Assembly: GCA_002337215.1 (NCBI GenBank)
Contig: DDFO01000026.1
Coordinates: 3,859 to 19,627, forward strand
Direction of reading: 5' to 3'
DNA: 15,769 bases
DNA from: Phycisphaerales bacterium UBA1926
Lineage (GTDB): Bacteria > Planctomycetota > Phycisphaerae > Phycisphaerales > UBA1924
In this document: one piece after another, positions 7,027 to 14,438 of the stretch
How positions within the stretch are numbered: the first letter of the stretch is position 1
Layout: each line of letters starts with the position of its first letter
Program-made: the position numbers and the translations under genes
Notes under the pieces: model-generated
What the model saw: the letters and a program-made list of their open reading frames with translations, nothing else
The model's database searches: none
Told to the model about the DNA's origin: nothing

Positions 7027-7848
7027 TCACGGGCAGCCTTCGTTGAACGCGTTGATGAACGCCTGGACATCGTTGAGATCGAAGACCCCGAACTCCTCGG
7101 CGAGATCGGCGATCGGATCCAGCGCCCGGAACGCGGTGGTGAACGCGTTGACGTCGGCGAGATCGATCACGCCGAACGGGCGCACGAGATCCGCGTCGTT
7201 GCACCCGGTCACGCTCGGGTTCTTGCCGTTCGCGACGATCGTCGCCGTTCCGGCGAGTTGGAGGCTCGCGATCTCGGGTACGAGCTCCTGCATCGCCTCG
7301 AAGGCGTACGAGGCGTTCAGCGTCACCGTCGTGCCGTTGCCGGTCACGAGGCCGCTGATCGGCGACTCGAACAGGCCCAGATCTGCGAGGTCGATCGAGA
7401 CCGCGTTGCTGCCGACGATCAGCAGTTCGTACGACGCGTCGAGCGTCCCCGCGAGCGAGGACGGGACGGCGGGAAAGTCGAACATCCCGCCTGCGACGAG
7501 GACGGGGCCCGTGGGCTCTCCCTCCAGGCCGTACAACGCGGCGGCGGTGTCGAGCGTGGCGCTCGCGGCCCCGGCAAGGCCGAAGTCGTAGGCGAGCACG
7601 ATGTTGTTCTCGAGAACGAAGACGAAGTCGATGACGGAGATCGATGTCGGGCTCACGAATCGGTCGAGGTCGATCTCGATGATGCCGCTGATGGGCGATG
7701 AGGCCGAGTCGGAATCGTCGCCAACGACGGTGCTCAGCGTCGATTCGATATCGATCGACGATTGCCCCGGGTCGATCGTGAGAGTGATCGGGGCGGCGGC
7801 GGCGTGCCCGGTCGCGAGCAGGACGGCGGCGATTACGGTTCGGTGCAT
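7027..7848 (-). CDS. Secreted GC-type dockerin protein, unknown family, paralogue B
   Basis: This is the tandem paralogue of the 5933-6754 gene, also 273 residues. It has a signal peptide (about 1-19), the same unassigned beta-rich domain with shared landmarks (QSSID at 29-33, SGxIE, DF.FVL, FDFP, PISG), and a dockerin (216-273, CNDADLVRPFGVIDL to EGCP). Its second dockerin loop reads ADLAEEFGVFDLND, again without canonical ligands at positions 3 and 5. The ATG at 7848 is chosen because it has the same signal-peptide start (MHR) and the same 17-base start region as its twin, with an AGAGAG ribosome binding site. An in-frame start 26 codons upstream lacks support. A TACGCT element at 7923-7918 may be the -10 box. 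No clear terminator was seen downstream. Confidence 0.85.
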   Translation of the reverse strand: MHRTVIAAVLLATGHAAAAPITLTIDPGQSSIDIESTLSTVVGDDSDSASSPISGIIEIDLDRFVSPTSISVIDFVFVLENNIVLAYDFGLAGAASATLDTAAALYGLEGEPTGPVLVAGGMFDFPAVPSSLAGTLDASYELLIVGSNAVSIDLADLGLFESPISGLVTGNGTTVTLNASYAFEAMQELVPEIASLQLAGTATIVANGKNPSVTGCNDADLVRPFGVIDLADVNAFTTAFRALDPIADLAEEFGVFDLNDVQAFINAFNEGCP

Positions 7849-7980
7849 GGGTCTCTCTTCCTCAATAGAGATCTCTGCGAGCCCGTCGAGGTCGAGAAAC
7901 TCCCGCGGGTGCACAGCAGCGTACAACGACGGGGCGCTGAGACCGAGCGCGAAACTCAGGGCCGGGGCTGGGCGGGGATC

Positions 7981-8003
7981 AAAAAACGCCCGGGAGCCGG
8001 GCG
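7981..8003 (-). terminator. Intrinsic terminator of the lamin-tail-like dockerin gene
   Basis: On the minus strand the 7-bp stem CGCCCGG/CCGGGCG encloses a 3-base loop and is followed directly by six T (7986-7981). It begins about 34 bp after the stop codon at 8037. It separates this gene from the paralogue pair downstream. Confidence 0.85.
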
Positions 8004-8036
8004 ATAGGGAGAGCGTGGGTTGTTCAGCGATCCGGG

Positions 8037-8831
8037 TCAGGGGCAGCCGCCGGTGAACCCGACGACGAAGGCTTGGACGTCCTGGAGGTCGAAGACGCCG
8101 GCGGGGGCGGCGAGGTCGGCGATGGGGTCCTGGGTGGTGAAGCCCTGGACGAACGCGCCGATGTCGGCGAGGTCGAGCACGCCGAACGGGGCGGCGATGT
8201 CGGCGGGGTTGCAGCCCGGGCTGGGCTCGGTGACGAGGTAGTCAGCCGGCGCGTGCAGCTCGCCCCCCATCGGGACGAGGTCGATCGATTCGGAGTTGCC
8301 GCTTGTCACGATGAAGGCGTTGGCGGCGGACCAGAGCCCCGCGTTGACGGCCTGCTGCGATCGGGTCTGCGCGATCGGGTTGCCAACGCCGCCCACGCTC
8401 CACTGGACGTGATCGACCATGTCTTCGATGGCGCCGAAGCTCAGCGAGCCGCCGTTGGGCCAGAAGAGCTGGGCGGCGAAGGGGCCCTGGCCGAAGTTGT
8501 TGGCGAAGTTGCCGAGGTCGGCGACGTTGAAGTTCTCGGCGCCCGCGGGGGCGTCGTTGTTGACGTACAGGAAGATCGAGCCGCCCGAGGGGATGCTGAC
8601 GCCGTTGAGGGCGGCGGCACCGGTGTACCGGCGGGCCTGGGCGTTGGAATGGGTGCAGAAGCGCCAGCCGTCGAGCGCATGCGCGGCAGCACCGAAGTTG
8701 TGGATCTCGATGACGTTGTTCTCGAGATCGATGCTGCGGAACTGGACCTCGCGCTCGGGGATCGGGGTGCCGGCGAATGCGGTGCAGCCCGCGATGAGTG
8801 TCATAAGCGTGGGGACGGTGGTTCGGTGCAT
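8037..8831 (-). CDS. Secreted lamin-tail-like domain protein with GC-type dockerin
   Basis: The 264-residue protein begins with a signal peptide (MHRTTVPTLMTLIAGCTAFA). The next domain, about 28-190, has the hallmarks of a lamin-tail/LTD immunoglobulin-like fold: EVQFRSIDLENNVIEIHNFG, then ALDGWRFCTH and IPSGGSIFLYVN, similar to the 'IEI.N......L.GW.l' pattern of secreted bacterial LTD proteins. The family call is tentative. The dockerin (207-264) is the most typical GC-type copy here (CNPADIAAPFGVLDLADIGAF to GGCP). The ATG at 8831 is preferred over an upstream in-frame start because GAGAGG precedes it and the signal peptide begins there. The gene lies between two intrinsic terminators and so is probably monocistronic. 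Confidence 0.85.
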   Translation of the reverse strand: MHRTTVPTLMTLIAGCTAFAGTPIPEREVQFRSIDLENNVIEIHNFGAAAHALDGWRFCTHSNAQARRYTGAAALNGVSIPSGGSIFLYVNNDAPAGAENFNVADLGNFANNFGQGPFAAQLFWPNGGSLSFGAIEDMVDHVQWSVGGVGNPIAQTRSQQAVNAGLWSAANAFIVTSGNSESIDLVPMGGELHAPADYLVTEPSPGCNPADIAAPFGVLDLADIGAFVQGFTTQDPIADLAAPAGVFDLQDVQAFVVGFTGGCP

Positions 8832-8895
8832 GGTGTGTTCCTCTCTGCCTTGGTGATGAGCCGAATTTCTGTCTCGACAACGGAAGATGTCCGCC

Positions 8896-8925
8896 TGGAT
8901 ACCCAGTGTTGCGTCGAATGCGCAA
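8896..8925 (-). promoter_or_regulatory. Possible promoter of the lamin-tail-like dockerin gene
   Basis: TTGCGC (8925-8920) and TATCCA (8901-8896) are 18 bases apart on the minus strand. They lie immediately after the T-tract of the previous gene's terminator and about 65 bp before the ATG at 8831. The position is sensible but the hexamers are only half-matches, so this is a weak call. Confidence 0.2.
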
Positions 8926-8926
8926 G

Positions 8927-8952
8927 AAAAAAGCCGTCTCAAGAGACGGCTT
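8927..8952 (-). terminator. Intrinsic terminator of the serine protease gene
   Basis: On the minus strand AAGCCGTCTC and GAGACGGCTT form a perfect 10-bp palindrome with a two-base centre, in practice a 4-base loop. It is followed by a run of T (six, 8932-8927). It starts 30 bp after the protease stop codon. Confidence 0.85.
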
Positions 8953-8981
8953 GAAGAGTCAGGAGCGATGGTTACGCCGGA

Positions 8982-11447
8982 TTACGGGCAGCCGGACGTG
9001 AACGCGTCGATGAAGACGACGATGTCATCGAGGTCCCAGACGCCGTTGCCGGTCAGGTCACCGACGGGGAGCTGGTTGGTGAACCCGTTGACGAACGTCG
9101 AGATGTCGATGAGGTCGTAGACCCCGTTGTTGTCGAAGTCGACGGGGCAATCAGTGAAGGTGACGGGGCCCAGGTCCACGGCGGTGTTGTCACCCAGCGC
9201 GTTCTCGTTGGCACCGTTGCCGACGATCATGCCGACGTAGTAGTTGCCGGGGCTCATGAACGCCGGGATGCTGACGGTCTCGATCGTCGTGGACGAGCCG
9301 CCCACGGGGATCGAGGGCCGGCTGACGGTGCCGAGCAGCGTGTCGGCACCCGAGATGAACGTGTTCAGCGAGGCATAGACCCCGACGTCGTACGTGCCCG
9401 ACGAGATGGTGCCCTGGTTCTGAACATTGAAGCGGACGTCGGTCGTGCCGCCCACGCCGGCCTGGTTGTCCAGGGCGGTGAGGTAGTTGGCGAGCAGGTC
9501 CGCACGGCCGTCGATGTTCAGCGCGGTGGTATCGACCGCCTCGTTGGACTGACCCCCGTAGTAGTCGTCGCTGGCCGACGCGATGTAGCCGATGTAGTAG
9601 TTACCGAGCAGGCCGGACGGGATCGTGACGTTGGCCGTCCCGCTCTTGACCTGGCTCCCGCCGAACGTCCCGATGTTGAGCGTGCCGAGCAGTGTGTCGG
9701 CGCCGGAGATGTCGGTATTGGTGGAGGCGTAGAAGGTCAGCGTGACGGTGTTGGACGGATCGCCGCCCTCGTTCTCAACGTTGTAACCCACCGAGATGGA
9801 GTCGCCGTGGTAGGCGGTGCCGCTGGGTGCGCTGCAGGTGTTGGCGACGATGTCGGCGAAGCCGGTGACGGTGATCTGCTGGGCGTCCCAGAGGTCCGAA
9901 TCGTTGTTGCCGTTGTTGGCGTCAACGCCGCTATCGACCACGATGCCCGTCCAGTAGGTCCCGCTGGGGGTGTTCTTGGGGATGGTCACGTTGCCGGTGT
10001 TGAGGTTGACGTTCTGCATCGCGGCGTAGTCGAAGGTGTACTGCCGGTCCGCGAGCAGTGTGTCGGAGCCGGAGATGTTGTCGTTGGTCGAGAGATAGAT
10101 GTTGAAGCCGTACGTCGCGCTGCCCGGGTTCCCGTTGGTCGGGTTGGGGACCTGCGCGGTGGCGGTGCTGGTGGACTCTCCCGCGAGGATGGTGGTGGGG
10201 GTCATGCGGACCTGGAGGGCCTGGATATCGAAGTTGGTCGTCCGGGCCGCGGGCTCGAAGTCATCAACCATGTAGTCCTTGAAGCTCTCCCACATCTTCG
10301 CGTAGTTGCCGCTGGTGGTGCGGTTCGAGTTGGACGCGACGCCGTGGGCGTAGCGCGTGTTCCCGTCGTCGCTGCGGAAGTAGACGTTGGAGCCCGACTG
10401 CCCGCCCCAGAGCGCGGTGAAGCAGCCCGGGGTGGTGTCGATGTGCATCTGGTTGCCGGGGCAGGAATCGAAGCTCCCGAACCAGTAGTACATGTCCTGG
10501 CCGTTGTGCAGGCCGGGCGTTCCGCAGCCCTCGGAGGGGTACGACGAGACGTTGTAGGTCTCGGTCTCGCAGTTGCCGCCCCAGGCGTAGGAGTACCAGC
10601 CGGTCAGCATGCCGACGGCCCGGTTGACGCGGATCATGCCCAGGTCCCAGTCGAAGTTGCCGTCGACGGTCCAGCCGGTGAAGGCGCCGAAGGTCTCGCT
10701 CTGGGCCCAGCCGTAGTGGTCGAGCACGCCGGGGGTGCCGGCGGTCGCGCCGTCGCCGTCCCAGCCCGGGTAGACCCAGACGCGGTTGGCGAACCCGAAG
10801 TCCTGCCCGGTCGAATCGTTGTCGCGGTTGTAGACGCAGTGGCCGGCGGTGAGCACGACCTCGGCGTCGGCCATCGCACCCGAGCAGACCGAGTAAGACA
10901 GAGCGCCGGTGCCCGAGTCGCGCCATTCCATGACGAGCTTGACGTTCTGCCGCCAGGGCGAGCTGGCCCGCGTGGCGTCGGCGATCAGCGACATGGTGCC
11001 GAAGCCCCGGCCGTTCAGGATCTCCTCATCGAACGGCAACGCGTCGATCCCCGGGAACCCGTTGGCGACGAGGCCCGAGCTGAAGCCTTCGGAGTCGATC
11101 GGGAACTCGGTCACAACACCACCGTCGGAGAACAGCGCGTTGCCCGGGCCCGCGATGCGATCGGGGACGTCGAAATCAGGGTTGGGCATCTTCATTGCCG
11201 GGATCTGATCGATCGGGGGGTGCGTCGGGGGCAGCAGCATGTCGTCGGCGAGGAACGCGTCGACATGGAAACGGGGCACGACCTGCGCGCGATCGACCGC
11301 GTTCGCGTCCGCGACCGTCGCCATGATCTGCCCCTCGGCATCGATCGGGATGTTGATGTTGACATTGGCACTCCCGGCGGCGATCGCCAGCGAGGGAGCA
11401 CAGAGTGACACCGCACACGCGGTACGCATGGTGTAACGAGAAAACAT
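8982..11447 (-). CDS. Secreted trypsin-like serine protease with CARDB-like repeats and dockerin
   Basis: The 821-residue product has a signal peptide (about 1-24) and a pro-region (about 25-165). A chymotrypsin-fold protease domain (about 166-395) follows, with the full triad: His203 in VVLTAGHCVYN, Asp268 in FDWDLGMIRVN and Ser351 in WGGQSGSNVYF. The arrangement resembles V8/glutamyl-endopeptidase-like S1B enzymes. Three CARDB-like Ig repeats come next (about 403-527, 529-644 and 647-763), each with an ISG(S/A)DTLL element and a G(T/N)Y(W/Y).G.I strand. The protein ends in a dockerin (767-821). This dockerin lacks the CNxAD start, and both its loops are canonical (DFDNNGVYDLID and DLTGNGVWDLDD). 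A GGAAGG ribosome binding site lies about 10 bases before the ATG. It is probably an exported protease that cuts extracellular protein; cleavage specificity is unknown. Confidence 0.92.
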   Translation of the reverse strand: MFSRYTMRTACAVSLCAPSLAIAAGSANVNINIPIDAEGQIMATVADANAVDRAQVVPRFHVDAFLADDMLLPPTHPPIDQIPAMKMPNPDFDVPDRIAGPGNALFSDGGVVTEFPIDSEGFSSGLVANGFPGIDALPFDEEILNGRGFGTMSLIADATRASSPWRQNVKLVMEWRDSGTGALSYSVCSGAMADAEVVLTAGHCVYNRDNDSTGQDFGFANRVWVYPGWDGDGATAGTPGVLDHYGWAQSETFGAFTGWTVDGNFDWDLGMIRVNRAVGMLTGWYSYAWGGNCETETYNVSSYPSEGCGTPGLHNGQDMYYWFGSFDSCPGNQMHIDTTPGCFTALWGGQSGSNVYFRSDDGNTRYAHGVASNSNRTTSGNYAKMWESFKDYMVDDFEPAARTTNFDIQALQVRMTPTTILAGESTSTATAQVPNPTNGNPGSATYGFNIYLSTNDNISGSDTLLADRQYTFDYAAMQNVNLNTGNVTIPKNTPSGTYWTGIVVDSGVDANNGNNDSDLWDAQQITVTGFADIVANTCSAPSGTAYHGDSISVGYNVENEGGDPSNTVTLTFYASTNTDISGADTLLGTLNIGTFGGSQVKSGTANVTIPSGLLGNYYIGYIASASDDYYGGQSNEAVDTTALNIDGRADLLANYLTALDNQAGVGGTTDVRFNVQNQGTISSGTYDVGVYASLNTFISGADTLLGTVSRPSIPVGGSSTTIETVSIPAFMSPGNYYVGMIVGNGANENALGDNTAVDLGPVTFTDCPVDFDNNGVYDLIDISTFVNGFTNQLPVGDLTGNGVWDLDDIVVFIDAFTSGCP
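9331..10078 (-). repeat. Three-copy internal DNA repeat within the protease gene
   Basis: A segment reading roughly CGAGCAGTGTGTCGG(C/A) followed by CCGGAGATG on the plus strand occurs near 9331-9355, 9684-9710 and 10051-10078, about 350-365 bp apart. It encodes the ISG(S/A)DTLL strand of each CARDB-like repeat. The close DNA similarity points to internal duplication of the repeat unit. Confidence 0.7.
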
Positions 11448-11766
11448 GTTGTAAAACCCTTCCTTCTTCCTGATCTCACGGAACTCGGCATCGGATACGA
11501 CAGCCGACTCTTCTCAACTGTACAAGGTGTCGCATCCGAACGTTTGCGTCAAGTTGAAGCGACGTACCGCCTGCGTTATCACACAGAAAGAGGAAATTTT
11601 CTCATGAGCCGAGACCGACGGACTAACCAGATAAAGGGGTGACTTCAACCAGAATCACACGAGCCCAGTGCCGAGAGCCCGGACCGCGATGTGCGCACGG
11701 GCGAACGCCCGTTTCAGGTCGGAATCGGCACCGCGTGAGGCGGGTTGTCGGCGGCGAACCGGTGAG
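11448..11766. other. Intergenic region upstream of the protease gene
   Basis: This 319-bp gap holds no credible ORF. Its middle (about 11500-11640) is visibly richer in A and T than the rest of the window, as expected of a promoter region for the protease gene. On the minus strand a TACAGT element (11522-11517) could be a -10 box, giving a leader of about 63 nt. A TTGACG at 11552-11547 is too far away to be its -35. A GC-rich hairpin ACGGGC/GCCCGT (11697-11712) lies about 55 bp after the propeller gene's stop, but it has no T-tract on the minus strand, so it is at most a weak or factor-assisted terminator. Confidence 0.5.
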
Positions 11767-14307
11767 TCAGGGGCACCCGGCGGTGAACGCGATCACGAAC
11801 GCCGTGATGTCGGCCAGATCGAGCACGCCGGCTGGCGGCGCAAGGTCGGCCGTGAGATCGCCCCCGCTGAAGGCCGTCACGAACGCGGCGATGTCGGCGA
11901 GATCGAGCACGCCGAACGGCGAGGCGATATCCGCGTTGTTGCACCCAGCGGCGAAACCGACCAGCACCGCGCCGTCGCCGGTCGGTGCCGCCATCGCAAT
12001 CACGCCCGGCCCGGCCGCGAGCGCCGAGGGGGCAACGTCGAGCAGAATCTCATCGACCGCCGACAGCGAAACCGGGTCGAGCGAGGCGAGGACGCCGCTC
12101 TCCGTGCGCTCGAACCCGACTGCGCCTCCCAGAGTCGTCGAGCTTGTGCCGGAGGCGGCCCAGAACGCCCCGTCCGTGTCCAGCGTCATCCCCACAACGG
12201 GCGAATCGAACACCGCGACGCCGGTTACGACCGGGAACCGCATATCGACGACCTGGACCGACGAATCACCCCACGCGTTGACATACAGCCGCTCGTTGGC
12301 GAGATCCGGGATCAGTTCCCAGGGCTGGTCGCCCACGCTGATGTTCGCGCTGCTGGGCACCGGCTCGTCGACCGACAGCACATCGACCCGGTCATCGTTC
12401 TTGCAGCTCACGAAGAGCCTCGTCCCGTCGGCGCTGTAGGCGACGAAGGTCGGGAACTGCCCGGTCTCGATGTCCTGCTCGAGCGTCCACGACGCAGTGT
12501 CGATGATCGAGACCTTGTTGTCGAACGAGCCCGCGACCGCGAGCTTCGACCCGTCGGGGCTCAGCGCGATGCCCGACGATTGGCCGTAGGAGTATCCGAC
12601 GCCCCCCATGTTGCCGGTCAGGACCTTGCCTCCCGCGACGGTCATTGTGTCGAGGTCGATCCGCCACACGCCGTCGCCGTTTGCGACGACCGGGATGTAG
12701 GCGTATTGGCCGTCCGGGCTGATCGCGACCTGCGACCCGCGTCGGCTGATCGGGATGTTCGTCGCCGACGCGTCCGACAGATCGATCACGCTCGCGAAGG
12801 TCGAGTCGAGGTTCGCGACGACCGCCTTCGACCCGTCGGGTGTGATCGCGACGCCGCTGGGGCGCTGGCCCACCTTCGCGGTCCCGGTGACCATCCCGGT
12901 CGCCGTGTCGATGATCGACGCGGTGTCGCTGAAGATCGAGACCGCGACGGCAACGGAGCCGTCGGCGCTCACCGCGATCGTGCGGCAGCGGTCGGCTTCG
13001 ACATCGGGGCCTGACAACTGGTACGCCTCGAGCGCGGGCGTCGCGTCCGTGTCGATGACGACGAGATCATCGCCGAACGTGGTCGAGCACATCGCGGCCC
13101 GGTCATCGACGGGCGACGCCGCTCCGATCTCGCACGAGACCGCCTCGTTCGTGTTCCCGACCAGCAGCCCCGACGCGAAGTCGATGACCGATCCGCGGAA
13201 CCCGATGCTGATCGCCCGCGACCCGTCGAAGTTGGAGACCAGATCGTTGTTGCTCGCCGTGTCGAGCTGGAAGCCCGACGCGCCGGTCTGGAGATTGATC
13301 ACCCGCGCCGCGTTCTGCACCGCGACCGCCGCTTTCGTTCCGTCCGCGTTCACCGCCACCGGGCCCGACAGATCGAACGCCGTCGGGATCGTCGAGGAGA
13401 CCGTCTCGGTCGCGAGGTCGAAGACCGTCAGCGTGCGGCTCGACCCGCTGTGGGCGACGACCGCTGTTGCGCTGTCGCTCGAGACACCCACGCGGAACGG
13501 GCTGTCGGCGACCGGGATCCGGTTGACCGCGCCGGTCGCGGCGTCGATGAACTGCACCTCGTCGGCGCCGAGGTCGACGTTGATCAGACGCGTCGCGTCG
13601 ATGAACACGGGGCCGCCGTACTGGACCGATTGCGCCGGCGCTTCGAACGAGAACGAGAGCCGGCTCCAGGTGTCGATCCCGGGGATGATTCGCTCAGCAG
13701 TCGCGGACGCGATATCGATGATCGTGGTCGCGCCGTCGAAGGCCGCGTGCACGGCGGCGCGCCCACCGTCGGGGCTGATCGAAACCGAGCCGGGCACGAC
13801 GCCGACCGGCACCGTCGCGATCTCCGTCAGCGTTCCGAGATCAACGATCGACGCGAGCCCCGTGTCGATGCACGCGACCACCGCCTTCGACCCGTCGGGC
13901 GTGACGTCCACCGACTGCGCCATTCCCGAAACGACGACCGACCCGACGAACGCCCGCGTGTCCGCGTCCCACAGGATCAGGTTCCCGCTCTCGCGGTGCG
14001 CGATGATGATCGTCTCCCCATCGGGCGTGAAGACCACGTCGGACGGCGCGTCCCCCTCGGGGTCGCCCCCCGTGAAGACGAACGCCGGGGAGGGCGGCGT
14101 GCCCCGCGCGCCCCACGAAAGGTCTGCGAGTGCGCCGAGGCGCGTCGTCATGGCGGTCGCCGGCCCGATCTCGGACGCGGCGGGCGCGTCCCCGTCGGGG
14201 TGCACGCCCCACGCGCGGTCGTCCGGGGTGGGGCCCGCCGTCGCAAGCCCCGCGGCGGCGGCGAGGACGGCGGACGACAGCGACAGCAAACGACCCGTAC
14301 GGCTCAT
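11767..14307 (-). CDS. Secreted YVTN-type beta-propeller protein with GC-type dockerin
   Basis: The 846-residue protein has a signal peptide (about 1-25). It then has a long series of beta-propeller blades of the YVTN/NHL-like type, recognised from repeated elements such as VDVTPDGSKAVVAC, VSISPDGGRAAV, VAITPDGSKAVVAN, VAISPDGQYAYIP and IALSPDGSKLAVAG, each followed by an 'xxIID' strand. The length suggests two propellers in tandem. A dockerin closes the protein (789-846, CNNADIASPFGVLDL to TAGCP), with both loops of the degenerate form. An AAGGGAG ribosome binding site precedes the ATG at 14307. Such propellers usually bind proteins or other ligands rather than catalyse, so a scaffold or binding role is likely but not shown. 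On the minus strand a TAGACT element about 70 bp upstream could be a -10 box. Confidence 0.9.
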   Translation of the reverse strand: MSRTGRLLSLSSAVLAAAAGLATAGPTPDDRAWGVHPDGDAPAASEIGPATAMTTRLGALADLSWGARGTPPSPAFVFTGGDPEGDAPSDVVFTPDGETIIIAHRESGNLILWDADTRAFVGSVVVSGMAQSVDVTPDGSKAVVACIDTGLASIVDLGTLTEIATVPVGVVPGSVSISPDGGRAAVHAAFDGATTIIDIASATAERIIPGIDTWSRLSFSFEAPAQSVQYGGPVFIDATRLINVDLGADEVQFIDAATGAVNRIPVADSPFRVGVSSDSATAVVAHSGSSRTLTVFDLATETVSSTIPTAFDLSGPVAVNADGTKAAVAVQNAARVINLQTGASGFQLDTASNNDLVSNFDGSRAISIGFRGSVIDFASGLLVGNTNEAVSCEIGAASPVDDRAAMCSTTFGDDLVVIDTDATPALEAYQLSGPDVEADRCRTIAVSADGSVAVAVSIFSDTASIIDTATGMVTGTAKVGQRPSGVAITPDGSKAVVANLDSTFASVIDLSDASATNIPISRRGSQVAISPDGQYAYIPVVANGDGVWRIDLDTMTVAGGKVLTGNMGGVGYSYGQSSGIALSPDGSKLAVAGSFDNKVSIIDTASWTLEQDIETGQFPTFVAYSADGTRLFVSCKNDDRVDVLSVDEPVPSSANISVGDQPWELIPDLANERLYVNAWGDSSVQVVDMRFPVVTGVAVFDSPVVGMTLDTDGAFWAASGTSSTTLGGAVGFERTESGVLASLDPVSLSAVDEILLDVAPSALAAGPGVIAMAAPTGDGAVLVGFAAGCNNADIASPFGVLDLADIAAFVTAFSGGDLTADLAPPAGVLDLADITAFVIAFTAGCP

Positions 14308-14438
14308 GTGATCTCCCTTCGATCGGGGGCCGGCTCATGCGCAGCGGTGCGGTTGAACTCGGCCCTTCTCCGCGAGTGAGTCTACCGCAGGATCGCCCTT
14401 CCCCAAAGCCCATTCGGGCGTCCGGCGTCGCCGAAGGC

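Noticed and set aside
9807..11408. Long plus-strand ORF of 533 codons opposite the protease gene
   Set aside because: Its translation is a low-complexity Gly/Val/Arg/Asp mix with no domain, and the opposite strand encodes a clear protease with catalytic triad and repeats. It is a high-GC shadow.
12755..14311. Plus-strand ORF of 518 codons opposite the propeller gene
   Set aside because: It is Ser/Thr/Pro-rich with no recognisable motif, and it mirrors the propeller-encoding frame. Codon use fits the minus strand.
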